The notes under the pieces were generated by a model that did no database searches, was not told where the DNA came from, and saw nothing but the letters and a program-made list of their open reading frames with translations. Shown piece after piece: positions 43,858-52,212 of a stretch of 64,000 nucleotides of DNA. This DNA comes from OMIW01 sp044235645 (GTDB taxonomy: Bacteria; Bdellovibrionota_C; UBA2361; OMIW01), in the NCBI GenBank assembly GCA_044235645.1, contig JBIIHQ010000009.1:62001-126000 (forward strand). The letters are read 5' to 3'. The stretch's first letter is position 1; every line of letters begins with the position of its first letter. Both the position numbers and the translations under genes were made by a program.

Positions 43858-45204
43858 GTGGTCGCTTATTCAGACTTCTCGCCCCACCCCGATTTTTCGA
43901 TCGAGACTCTCGGTCCTTCGTATATCGAATCCCCTCTTGTTGCGTATCGGGATCAACAGGGGCGTGCGGTCCCCTTTGTACAGGACACGGATAGAATCCT
44001 CGTCAGCCATCACCTAGCCGAGGTTCGGAGAACAATTGAGCACCACGGTACCCTTCCCTCGATGGAGCTTGCTGGCCCCCGTCGTCATATCTTCTTTGAA
44101 CCCTCGATAACCACTATCGGGATCCTTACCTGTGGAGGCCTGTGCCCGGGCCTCAATAACGTCATCCGCAGCATCGTGATGGCGGCCACGCATCACTACA
44201 AGATAAGTCGCATATACGGGTTTCAGTATGGCTTCTCGGGGCTCGTCGATGATGACCTTAGAATGCGACTCACTCCCGATATCGTATCCGAGATACACCT
44301 TCGCGGTGGATCGATCCTCGCCTCTTCGCGTGGTCAACAAAATCCTGGTCGCATGGTCGATCAACTCGAAAACCTCGGAATCAATATCCTCTTTGTGATC
44401 GGTGGGGATGGCTCGATGCGAGGAGCTCTCTCTCTCATCGCCGAGATTAAGCGACGGGGCCTCAAGATATCCATTGTCGGGATACCCAAAACTATAGACA
44501 ACGATCTTCGGTATATCGATCTGAGCTTCGGTTATACCTCAGCGTATAGCAAAGCCGTTGAAGCGATAGAGTGTGCGCACCGAGAAGCGCAAGGAGCTGC
44601 AAACGGCATCGGGCTCGTCAAGCTCATGGGCCGCCACTCGGGTTTCATCACGTGCGCCGCTACCCTCGCCGCAGGATGCGTTAACTACTCCCTTATTCCC
44701 GAGGTTCCATTCAAACTCGAAGGGGAGCGGGGGCTCCTGCAGACCCTAAAAAAACGGCTCCTTACTAGGAATCACGCGGTCATCGTCGTTGCCGAGGGAG
44801 CCGGTCAGGAACTCGTCGAGGGACCCGATGGAGCGCATACCGGAGACACTGATGCCTCGGGTAATCGCAAACTTCTCGATATCGGCACCTACCTTGCCAA
44901 TCAGATAAAAGACTACTTCAAGTCTGAAAAAACCGAGATAAATCTTAAGTATATCGACCCCTCCTATATTATCCGAAGCGTCCCGGCCTGCCCGGCAGAT
45001 GCCATCTTTTGCGCCAATCTCGGTCTTAATGCAGTGCACGCAGCCATGAGTGGAAAAACAAGCCTCCTCATCGGCCAGTGGCAAAACCGGCTCGTCCATA
45101 TCCCGATCTATCAAGCGATTGCTGAGCGCAACTGTGTCGATACCACCGGCGCGCTTTGGTTGAGTGTCCTTGAGTCAACCGGACAACCCCTCGCGTTTCA
45201 GTAA
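43858..45204 (+). CDS. 6-phosphofructokinase
   Basis: 448 residues with GTG start at 43858, AGGAC upstream. It phosphorylates fructose 6-phosphate. Motifs: G-I-L-T-C-G-G-L-C-P-G-L-N, Y-G-F-x-Y-G-F-S-G-L, I-G-G-D-G-S, P-K-T-I-D-N-D and K-L-M-G-R-H-S-G-F-I. The G-G-D-G plus P-K-T-I-D combination is that of the longer 'group III' enzymes, several of which use ATP while relatives with G-G-D-D use pyrophosphate; the Gly here points to ATP, but the donor should be considered open. A CGGAAC/GTTCCG hairpin (43813-43830) lies 27 bases before the start. Confidence 0.9.
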   Translation: MVAYSDFSPHPDFSIETLGPSYIESPLVAYRDQQGRAVPFVQDTDRILVSHHLAEVRRTIEHHGTLPSMELAGPRRHIFFEPSITTIGILTCGGLCPGLNNVIRSIVMAATHHYKISRIYGFQYGFSGLVDDDLRMRLTPDIVSEIHLRGGSILASSRGQQNPGRMVDQLENLGINILFVIGGDGSMRGALSLIAEIKRRGLKISIVGIPKTIDNDLRYIDLSFGYTSAYSKAVEAIECAHREAQGAANGIGLVKLMGRHSGFITCAATLAAGCVNYSLIPEVPFKLEGERGLLQTLKKRLLTRNHAVIVVAEGAGQELVEGPDGAHTGDTDASGNRKLLDIGTYLANQIKDYFKSEKTEINLKYIDPSYIIRSVPACPADAIFCANLGLNAVHAAMSGKTSLLIGQWQNRLVHIPIYQAIAERNCVDTTGALWLSVLESTGQPLAFQ

Positions 45205-45267
45205 CCGGAAGGGCCGAGCCGCCATATCGGTTTCATAATCTTTACTCGCACAGGAATCGGGTCACTC

Positions 45268-46797
45268 CTACCACGTTGCGATTGGAATCGAGAACCGACG
45301 AACGAACGCCGCGCGCCACACCACCCCTTTGTGTCGGTCGAATTCGGTCCAGGGAGCGCTGTGACCGCGCCGCTCCTCGACCCATCGGCTAAACGAATTT
45401 CTCGGCCGCAACAATCCATCGTCTGGACCGATTCCTCCCCAGGCATCAGGTTTTCCTGCCCACGCGATCTGTCCGGCAACCTCTGGGCGAAACCAGGCGC
45501 AAACACCCCCGCCCACCACGACCGCAAGCATCCCAGCGGCAACTGGAGGGACCTCCATACCCAAAAACCGACTGAGGTCATCGACCGCGATTACTCCATC
45601 CGGCGACCGATCTGCCAACGCAATATCGCGGACCGCCATCAACGCCATCTCATCAGGAACTGCTCCGATTGACTGCCAGTCGGTCCCATCAAAAAAAGCA
45701 AACCCTTCGCCATCGCACCACGATATGAGCCGCGACTTCAGATCATCATCAGAGCGCAGCGCGTCAAAATCCAAAATCTTCGTCAATGCGCGGTCAAGGA
45801 GAGGGGCCGAATTATGGATAACCTGCATCCGAGCGGCCGCATCAAAACCCAAAAGCTGAGACGATATCAATCCCGCGAGCTCAATCCCAATCTGCCGAAC
45901 ATGATGCGGTAGGACCCGCGGACCACGGTGATGACAAGCGATTAATCCCCACAGATCAGCCCCCCGCTGAATTGGAAACGATACCGAAGCACGAACCCCC
46001 ATGTTACGCAGATAGACGCGATGAGTCTCCGCAACACTTCGAGCGGGACTTACTGAGAGATCAAACTGCTCTCCGCTCCTCTCCTGGTCACCAATCACCG
46101 AAACCGGGTCTGCGAAACTGTCGCCGATTGAGCGGACGCGGGAGTTTCGATACATCGCCCGGGCTGACGCCGGGAGATCAGATGCCGGGAATCTCAGGTG
46201 GAGATACCGTTCCAGGAACCCCACAGATTCCTCCGCAACTACCTCACCCGACCAATCAGGGAGAAAGCGATAGAGGAGGACCCGATCGAACTCCGTAATA
46301 TTCGCGAAGGCACGCACCGCTTCCTGCGAAAGAGTGGAGGCATCGCTTGATTCGATTATCGCTGCCTGGTGCCGAGCCACCACCCCCGGGACAACCCTTG
46401 TGGCCTCACTCAACTCAATAGTGAGGAGTAGCCAACCCTCGGTTGGCACTTCATCCAGCGAAACTGATACCCAGCGCCCCCGGAAAAAGGTGTCCACCCG
46501 GCGAGAACCACCGTCACTATCTTGGTAGCCTCCTTCGCCAAGCGCGCCGAAAAGTTCGTTCAACCCCAAAAACTCGCTCGCCGCACACCCACAGCGGCGT
46601 GGCGAAAGCTCCTCGATGAACCGATCGACCTGCGCTGACACCGCCATCACTCGGCGATCATCGGCAGAAATGATAATCACCGCCCCGTGTGGCTGGATGG
46701 AGCCGATACGACGAAGGTCAATCTGGTTACACCGGTCAACAAGCTCCGACGAGAACTGCTCCTGCGCAGAATTGACCGGTTGGGAAGTGACGCTCAC
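45268..46797 (-). CDS. Bacteriophytochrome photosensory core without output domain
   Basis: 509 residues. PAS-GAF-PHY architecture. Cys23 sits just before I-G-S-I-Q-P-H-G, the place where bacteriophytochromes attach biliverdin. The GAF domain has P-A-S-D-L-P (Asp207), S-V-A-E-T-H-R-x-Y-L (His259) and L-W-G-L-I-A-C-H-H (His289/290), the chromophore-pocket residues. The PHY part has W-F-R-P-E and the tongue L-R-P-R-N-S-F-S-R-W. The chain ends right after the PHY domain; a kinase, GGDEF or other output is missing. It would sense red/far-red light in the cytoplasm. No heme oxygenase gene lies nearby. It may signal through a partner protein, or be a shortened gene with no frameshift remnants seen. 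Confidence 0.88.
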   Translation of the reverse strand: MSVTSQPVNSAQEQFSSELVDRCNQIDLRRIGSIQPHGAVIIISADDRRVMAVSAQVDRFIEELSPRRCGCAASEFLGLNELFGALGEGGYQDSDGGSRRVDTFFRGRWVSVSLDEVPTEGWLLLTIELSEATRVVPGVVARHQAAIIESSDASTLSQEAVRAFANITEFDRVLLYRFLPDWSGEVVAEESVGFLERYLHLRFPASDLPASARAMYRNSRVRSIGDSFADPVSVIGDQERSGEQFDLSVSPARSVAETHRVYLRNMGVRASVSFPIQRGADLWGLIACHHRGPRVLPHHVRQIGIELAGLISSQLLGFDAAARMQVIHNSAPLLDRALTKILDFDALRSDDDLKSRLISWCDGEGFAFFDGTDWQSIGAVPDEMALMAVRDIALADRSPDGVIAVDDLSRFLGMEVPPVAAGMLAVVVGGGVCAWFRPEVAGQIAWAGKPDAWGGIGPDDGLLRPRNSFSRWVEERRGHSAPWTEFDRHKGVVWRAAFVRRFSIPIATW

Positions 46798-46850
46798 CGC
46801 TCATGTCTCTCTTGGGAGAGCCCCTCAACAATAATGACCCTAGACAGAGG

Positions 46851-47777
46851 TTACAGAGCTCCTCGTTCCAGAGCTGCTATCCGATCGGCAAGCGGGGGGT
46901 GCGTTCTGAACAACGAGATGAAGCCGGACCAGCTGGAACCAGAACCAGATGCAATCTTCATGGCTGCGAGCGCTGGTTGAGCCCCGACCGACTCCTCTTC
47001 AGCGGATCCCTCGTAAACTCGCCCAAGCCGCCGCAACGCCGACACCATCTTATTCCGTGAACCACAGAGTTGCGCGCATCCCGCATCGGCCCGAAATTCC
47101 CGCTGACGCGAGAACCAGCACACGACGATGCTACCAAGCACCGTCAAAAAAATATCCGCTATAAAAGCGACCATTGAGTATACAAAGGGGCTAAAGTTAC
47201 CCTCTTCATCCCGGGAGCTAACCGCCTGAGCGACCACGTAGGCGATAACTCTCGCGAGAAATATTGAAAAGGCGTTCACAACTCCCTGGATGAGAGTCAG
47301 TGTTACCATATCGCCGTTCTGGATATGCGCTATCTCGTGCCCAATGACCCCCTCGATCTCGTCTCGACTCATTTGACGCAACATACCTGCAGACACCGCC
47401 ACGAGGGACCGAGACTTTGTCGGACCGGTCGCAAAGGCGTTGACCTCATTTCCCGGATACACTCCAACCTCAGGCATCGCAGGAAGCTTTGCCCGCTGAG
47501 CATATTCATGGACCATCTGAACAAGCCAGGACAAATCTCCGGCCCGCTGGGGTTCAATAATAACCACCCCTTGCATCCACTTCGCCATCGTGCGCGATAG
47601 CGCGAGCGAAATGAGAGACCCCCCAAAACCCCACACCAGAGCGAAGGCCGCCAAGGCTCCAAGGTCAATACCAGAACGGGTCATGTATGGACGAATACCC
47701 AGCAGGTTGATGACCAACGAGAGGGTCAACATCACCATTAGGTTCGTAAGAATGAATAAAAATATCCGCTTTAACAT
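46851..47777 (-). CDS. htpX: HtpX zinc metalloprotease
   Basis: 308 residues; ATG preceded by GAGGGAT. An inner-membrane M48-family protease that degrades misfolded membrane proteins. Two N-terminal membrane helices, zinc site H147-E-I-A-H151 in G-H-E-I-A-H-I-Q-N-G-D, two further helices, and a likely third ligand Glu in F-R-A-D-A-G region. A sigma-70-type promoter with perfect TATAAT stands about 70 bases upstream (47848-47877). Length and layout fit the family. Confidence 0.93.
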   Translation of the reverse strand: MLKRIFLFILTNLMVMLTLSLVINLLGIRPYMTRSGIDLGALAAFALVWGFGGSLISLALSRTMAKWMQGVVIIEPQRAGDLSWLVQMVHEYAQRAKLPAMPEVGVYPGNEVNAFATGPTKSRSLVAVSAGMLRQMSRDEIEGVIGHEIAHIQNGDMVTLTLIQGVVNAFSIFLARVIAYVVAQAVSSRDEEGNFSPFVYSMVAFIADIFLTVLGSIVVCWFSRQREFRADAGCAQLCGSRNKMVSALRRLGRVYEGSAEEESVGAQPALAAMKIASGSGSSWSGFISLFRTHPPLADRIAALERGAL

Positions 47778-47847
47778 ACCATCCCTCAGGATTTAAAACG
47801 CAGAACCACCCCCCCAAAGCGGGGCTGCAACCGTTGTCTGTTGGATA

Positions 47848-47877
47848 ATTATATCGCGAGAAGGATTCAAGGGACAA
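47848..47877 (-). promoter_or_regulatory. Putative sigma-70 promoter of htpX
   Basis: On the minus strand the -35 box is TTGTCC (complement of 47872-47877) and the -10 box is a perfect TATAAT (complement of 47848-47853), spaced by 18 bases. It lies about 70 bases upstream of the htpX ATG. Confidence 0.5.
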
Positions 47878-47995
47878 CGGCGCTAAGGGGTGATTCCGTG
47901 TCTTTAAATCGCAAGAGGGTTTTGAGAGGTCGGTAAACGAGGGAAACGGTCAAAAGCCCCGTCACTCGGGTGTAAACTCTCCTCCCGACAGACGT

Positions 47996-48799
47996 TTGCG
48001 CTTATTCTTGGCCGTGGTGCATCAAACTGGTACTCCCCAACTCCTGACCGAGGCCCCCATCAACACATCCAGACGCCACCTCATTATTGCCCTCACCTTT
48101 CTCTGTGCCTCCCTGGGGCTCGGCTACCAGGCGTGGGGGGTGGTTTCTTCTGATTATCGGGAACAGATCATCGTTTCAGGAGTGCTCTCGACCGTACCTC
48201 GACCATTCCGGGTCATGAGTGGGGATGAGTGCGTTGGAGTGTTTGCGACGACCTTGAGCGAGGACACAGAGAATTCACACACGCGACGATTTTCAGGAGG
48301 TGGTAGTGTAAGGGTGCGGCTTCAGGGACGGGATATCTCCATCGGAGGCTCATATCAACTCGTCTCGAACTCGGTGAACCAGGTCATCCTTATTCAGGCG
48401 AACGGCTCAACCGTCGGATTTCGGGCGAGCGCGACAGCGGTAAGCTCCGATGAACAGCGGGGATACCGAAGCTCTCTTACTATATCGAGGGATGACAGGT
48501 CTCTCTTTGCTCACACAATCCCGCTTCCGGGCCCACTGACGGTCAGCCACCGCCAAGGGGGATATTTCGATCTTATCGCTCCCTTCCGCTCTTTTTCACG
48601 CGAGCAATCATCTCCTCTCTCATTGGCTCACACAATTGTTCCCCCCCGGGTAGAGGAGGGAACCTGTCATCCAACTGGTGCGATAGACCTCGACACGATG
48701 GTGCGAAAGATGGTCGCTCCCTCCGATACAACCTCTCTCGGAGCGCTCAAGCTCCCGAGTCTGGCAGACTTCACGAGATTACTGAAGGTGCCGTCATGA
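47996..48799 (+). CDS. Hypothetical membrane-anchored protein of an export locus
   Basis: 267 residues. The listed TTG start is uncertain; a GTG at 48014 or an internal start is possible, and none has a good ribosome binding site. A hydrophobic helix follows near residues 28-45, then a mostly beta-rich extracytoplasmic region with L-V-S-N-S-V-N-Q-V-I-L-I-Q and G-S-T-V-G-F-R. No family is recognised. Its stop overlaps the ATG of the ABC-type membrane protein (ATGA), so the two are translationally coupled and probably work together. Confidence 0.55.
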   Translation: MRLFLAVVHQTGTPQLLTEAPINTSRRHLIIALTFLCASLGLGYQAWGVVSSDYREQIIVSGVLSTVPRPFRVMSGDECVGVFATTLSEDTENSHTRRFSGGGSVRVRLQGRDISIGGSYQLVSNSVNQVILIQANGSTVGFRASATAVSSDEQRGYRSSLTISRDDRSLFAHTIPLPGPLTVSHRQGGYFDLIAPFRSFSREQSSPLSLAHTIVPPRVEEGTCHPTGAIDLDTMVRKMVAPSDTTSLGALKLPSLADFTRLLKVPS

Positions 48800-50529
48800 A
48801 CTCATCGCTCACATCACAAACAACAAAATCCTCTTCCCACCCCTTCATTCTTCTTTATCCCTCGTGGTGTTGCTTCCGTTCGATCGCTTCTGCTCGGGGT
48901 ACTACTCGTAACGACCGGATTCGCGCAACGATTCTGAGCGCCAGCCTCCTCGTTCTTGTGGCCTCAGTTTTTCGCGGAGCGTGGTGGATAGTGACTGAGA
49001 TGAGCAAGTCTGCTCTCCTGTCCTCGCTCCTCCCCGATGTCATATTCGATCTCTTTCTCCTCTCAATGGTCACCATCGGATGCGTATCAAACCTCGCATC
49101 ATCCCTCGGGATCCTCTTCTTCGCCGATGACCTCGAGCTGATCCTCGCGTCCCCGATATCAGCCACTCGCTTCTTTATTGGCCGTCTCGGGCGGGTATGG
49201 ATCCACTGCTCATGGATGCCCCTTATCTTTTGCGTACCCGTCATCGCAGCACTTGGTCTCCATTCTCACGCCCCTCCCCTTTTTTACCTCGCTGCGCTTG
49301 TTCTCATCCCCGCAACCCTTCTGATTCCAACCCTCATCGCATCGCTTATCGCCATTCCGATCGCTCTCATCCTTCCCCGATTTGCTCTTAAGGGAACCAA
49401 GATCCTCCTCGGTGCATGCGGAGCGGTGCTCCTCTTTCTTGGGTTCCTCATACTTCCCTCGCTCTTCAACGAAGCGACCTCAACAGACCGGGTCATGCGG
49501 CTCCTCTATTACATCACCCTTCCTGACGCTCGGTTCCTGCCGATCCGGTGGGTGAGTGCCGTGTTATCAGGTTTAGCCGTTGGATCGCACCACTCTCTCG
49601 CCGCATATCTTGTGCTCTTTGCCGCGATCCTCACGGCCGGTGGGTCGCTCTCATTTCTGGTTTACTCGATCGCATATCCTCGGGCCTACGCCCTCACCAA
49701 GACCGCATCAAACGTCTCGGAAGCAACATTCTCTCTCGTCCGAATCGTCGAACGGCTTGCACCCCGCGCATCGCCACAGTCCCGCGCGATAATCACCGCC
49801 GAGATCGCCTCTATAATCCGCGAGTGGAGCTCCCTTTTTGAAATTGCTCTTCTTGTCGTCCTCGGCTCCGCGTACCTGAGTAATATCAGGTTGTTTGGCG
49901 TAGCGACCTCGCTGGCAGGACCAGAGGAGGTCCGAATGACCCGAATACTTTTTGCCCTTAATTTTGGGCTGGGGAGTTTCTTTGGACTTGCATGTGCATC
50001 TCGACTTATTTTTCCGAGCATCTCGCGGGACGGACGGTCCGCATGGCTCCTTTACACGAGCCCCGTTACAATTGAAGAGGTAGTGAGAGCAAAAGCCCGA
50101 CTCTGGTCACTGATTCTCGGCAGCATGATCAGCACCTTCCTCTCATTAAGCACCTACCTGACCACCGGCTCGGTCCAGGTCTCGATCATAACCGCGCTTT
50201 TTGGGATCGTGCTTGCTCGCGGCATCACGAGTATCGCCGTTGGCTTCGGCGGCGAGTATGCCACGTTCACGTGGGAGCACCTCTCGCAGCTCGCGGGAAG
50301 TCTCGGAAGTTTTCTCTCTATGATAACGGGAGCCGCCTATACTGCGTGCTGTCTTGCGCTCGTTGTCGGAACGCTTCTTATATCGCCGAGGACGGCTGCT
50401 CTATTCGGCTCTTACTCGACCATCCTTCTGCCAGCAATCGCTCTCGCCATCATGTGGCTCTTCAGTCGACGCCTGTCAGATTACCTTCTGAGCCGCGCGT
50501 GCCGGTGCCTGGCTCGCGACCTGAAATAG
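48796..50529 (+). CDS. ABC-2-type exporter membrane protein
   Basis: 577 residues with at least twelve hydrophobic helices. The ATG at 48796 overlaps the preceding stop. Soluble loops carry F-A-D-D-L-E-L-I-L-A-S-P-I-S-x-x-R-F-F and later L-L-Y-T-S-P-V-T-I-E-E-V-V-R-A-K, phrases typical of large ABC-exporter permeases (putative ABC exporter family), where two halves are duplicated. No ATPase gene lies nearby. The coupled upstream protein may be its partner. Substrate unknown. Confidence 0.65.
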   Translation: MNSSLTSQTTKSSSHPFILLYPSWCCFRSIASARGTTRNDRIRATILSASLLVLVASVFRGAWWIVTEMSKSALLSSLLPDVIFDLFLLSMVTIGCVSNLASSLGILFFADDLELILASPISATRFFIGRLGRVWIHCSWMPLIFCVPVIAALGLHSHAPPLFYLAALVLIPATLLIPTLIASLIAIPIALILPRFALKGTKILLGACGAVLLFLGFLILPSLFNEATSTDRVMRLLYYITLPDARFLPIRWVSAVLSGLAVGSHHSLAAYLVLFAAILTAGGSLSFLVYSIAYPRAYALTKTASNVSEATFSLVRIVERLAPRASPQSRAIITAEIASIIREWSSLFEIALLVVLGSAYLSNIRLFGVATSLAGPEEVRMTRILFALNFGLGSFFGLACASRLIFPSISRDGRSAWLLYTSPVTIEEVVRAKARLWSLILGSMISTFLSLSTYLTTGSVQVSIITALFGIVLARGITSIAVGFGGEYATFTWEHLSQLAGSLGSFLSMITGAAYTACCLALVVGTLLISPRTAALFGSYSTILLPAIALAIMWLFSRRLSDYLLSRACRCLARDLK

Positions 50530-50594
50530 GAATCCATTCCAACCTAAAAAAAACCTCACCACGCTGTTCGCTGTGAAAATCCCTGTCGAATGAG

Positions 50595-50681
50595 TGGTGC
50601 CCAAGAGAGGACTCGAACCTCCATGGACTTGCGTCCGCCAGCCCCTCAAGCTGGTGTGTCTACCAATTCCACCACCTGGGC
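50595..50681 (-). tRNA. tRNA-Leu (anticodon GAG)
   Basis: An 87-base tRNA gene on the minus strand. The acceptor arm is GCCCAGG pairing with the 3' CTTGGGC, then discriminator A and an encoded CCA. The anticodon stem CCAGC/GCTGG holds a TTGAGGG loop, giving anticodon GAG (leucine, CUC/CUU). The long variable arm and TTCGAGTCC T-loop fit a class II leucine tRNA. Confidence 0.95.
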
Positions 50682-50756
50682 TCATCGACAACTCAGGGCA
50701 ATCTTTTACCCCAGAACCGAACCAAGAGCAAGGGCCGCGCTAATAATTCAAAGCGG

Positions 50757-52145
50757 TCAGTCTCCACCCCCGGCCCGCAGCCGCGCAGGAACAACATCAA
50801 AAGCCATTAGCTCCTCGATCGTCTCACGACGGACAATAACATCACTCGTATCCCCGGATACCATCACTATGGCCGGCCGCGGCGTTCGATTGTAGTTCGA
50901 TGATTGGCTGTAGTTATAGGCTCCTGTTGTCGCCACCACTATAATGTCTCCCTGATCCACCCGAGGGACAACCACGTCCTTTGCGAGGATATCGCCCGTT
51001 TCACAGTGTTTTCCCGCTATCGTGACCACCTCCCCCTGCGAATCGAGAGCCCGCCCTGCGTGATAGACCGCGTGCTTGGACTTGTACGTGACCGGGCGAG
51101 GGTTATCAGACATCCCACCATCGACGGCTACATATCGTCGGACTCCGGGGATATCCTTGATACTGCCAACCGTGTACGCGGTCACCATTGCGGGCGCCAC
51201 TATCGCTCGACCGGGCTCAACTACTAACAGTGGTAGTTCATGGCCAGCACCCCGACACCCTGCGACTACCTCATCCACAATTAGCCGCACATATTCAGCG
51301 ATCGAAGGTGGTCGCTCACCGCTCAGGTACGATACCCCGAGACCTCCTCCGATATTGAGCTCCCGAACTGCCCGACACGCTCCCTTCGCTCGCGCAAACA
51401 GGTCCACCATCACTCGGGCACCCTGTCGGAACGGCTCAAGGGTTAAGAGCTGCGATCCCAGGTGGGCATGAATACCGATAAAATCAAACCGATCATGAGA
51501 CGCAAGCTCCCGGAACAAACGCTCTTCATCAGAGAGGCAAAAACCGAACTTACTATCACGTTGGCCGGTACGAACTTCTTCGTACGTATGGCTTTCGACT
51601 TCAGGGGTCATCCGGGGCATCACCCGCACCCGGGCGTGAGGATTCTCCTCGAGAATACCCCGCAGCAGCTCGATCTCGTACCAATTGTCCACGATTATCA
51701 CGCATCCGTTGAGCACACCCCGCTCAAGCTCACTCCGGTTTTTATTATTACCGTGAAGATACACCATGCCACCCGGCGCACCAGATGCCAGGGCCGTCAC
51801 CAGCTCACCCTCTGATACGACATCGAGCCCAAGCCCCTCGTGTATCGCGACCGCGCACACCGCTTGCGTACACAGCGATTTGGTCGCAAGAAGCACCCGC
51901 GCATTCCCCGGATATTCTCGCGCCAGCGATTCAACAAATTCCCGACACGCCCATCGGAGGTGATCCTCATCGAGGATATAAAGAGGCGATCCGTGCCTCT
52001 CCACCAACTGCCGCACCGTAAAACCTCCGATGCACAGCTCACCATCGCGCACCGAGGCGGAGCACGGAAGGATCGTCTGGTTCGGAGAAAGGATCTCCGC
52101 GGCAAATAGATTCGGGTCGAGTGTGGGCCGTCCGTTGGTAACCAT
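50757..52145 (-). CDS. lysA: Diaminopimelate decarboxylase
   Basis: 462 residues with an ATG start. PLP-dependent, makes L-lysine from meso-diaminopimelate. The PLP lysine is Lys89 in L-L-A-T-K-S-L. Other marks are L-D-V-V-S-E-G-E-L, H-A-H-L-G-S-Q, the glycine-rich N-I-G-G-G-L-G-V-S-Y and C-E-T-G-D-I-L with G-A-Y-N-Y-S. Ends just before the tRNA gene region in the same direction. Confidence 0.94.
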   Translation of the reverse strand: MVTNGRPTLDPNLFAAEILSPNQTILPCSASVRDGELCIGGFTVRQLVERHGSPLYILDEDHLRWACREFVESLAREYPGNARVLLATKSLCTQAVCAVAIHEGLGLDVVSEGELVTALASGAPGGMVYLHGNNKNRSELERGVLNGCVIIVDNWYEIELLRGILEENPHARVRVMPRMTPEVESHTYEEVRTGQRDSKFGFCLSDEERLFRELASHDRFDFIGIHAHLGSQLLTLEPFRQGARVMVDLFARAKGACRAVRELNIGGGLGVSYLSGERPPSIAEYVRLIVDEVVAGCRGAGHELPLLVVEPGRAIVAPAMVTAYTVGSIKDIPGVRRYVAVDGGMSDNPRPVTYKSKHAVYHAGRALDSQGEVVTIAGKHCETGDILAKDVVVPRVDQGDIIVVATTGAYNYSQSSNYNRTPRPAIVMVSGDTSDVIVRRETIEELMAFDVVPARLRAGGGD

Positions 52146-52212
52146 GTGATCTCGGAGATGTAAATCGTTCGCAAGAAAAAAAGGAATACTCCATGCTCTC
52201 GGTAACTCCTCC

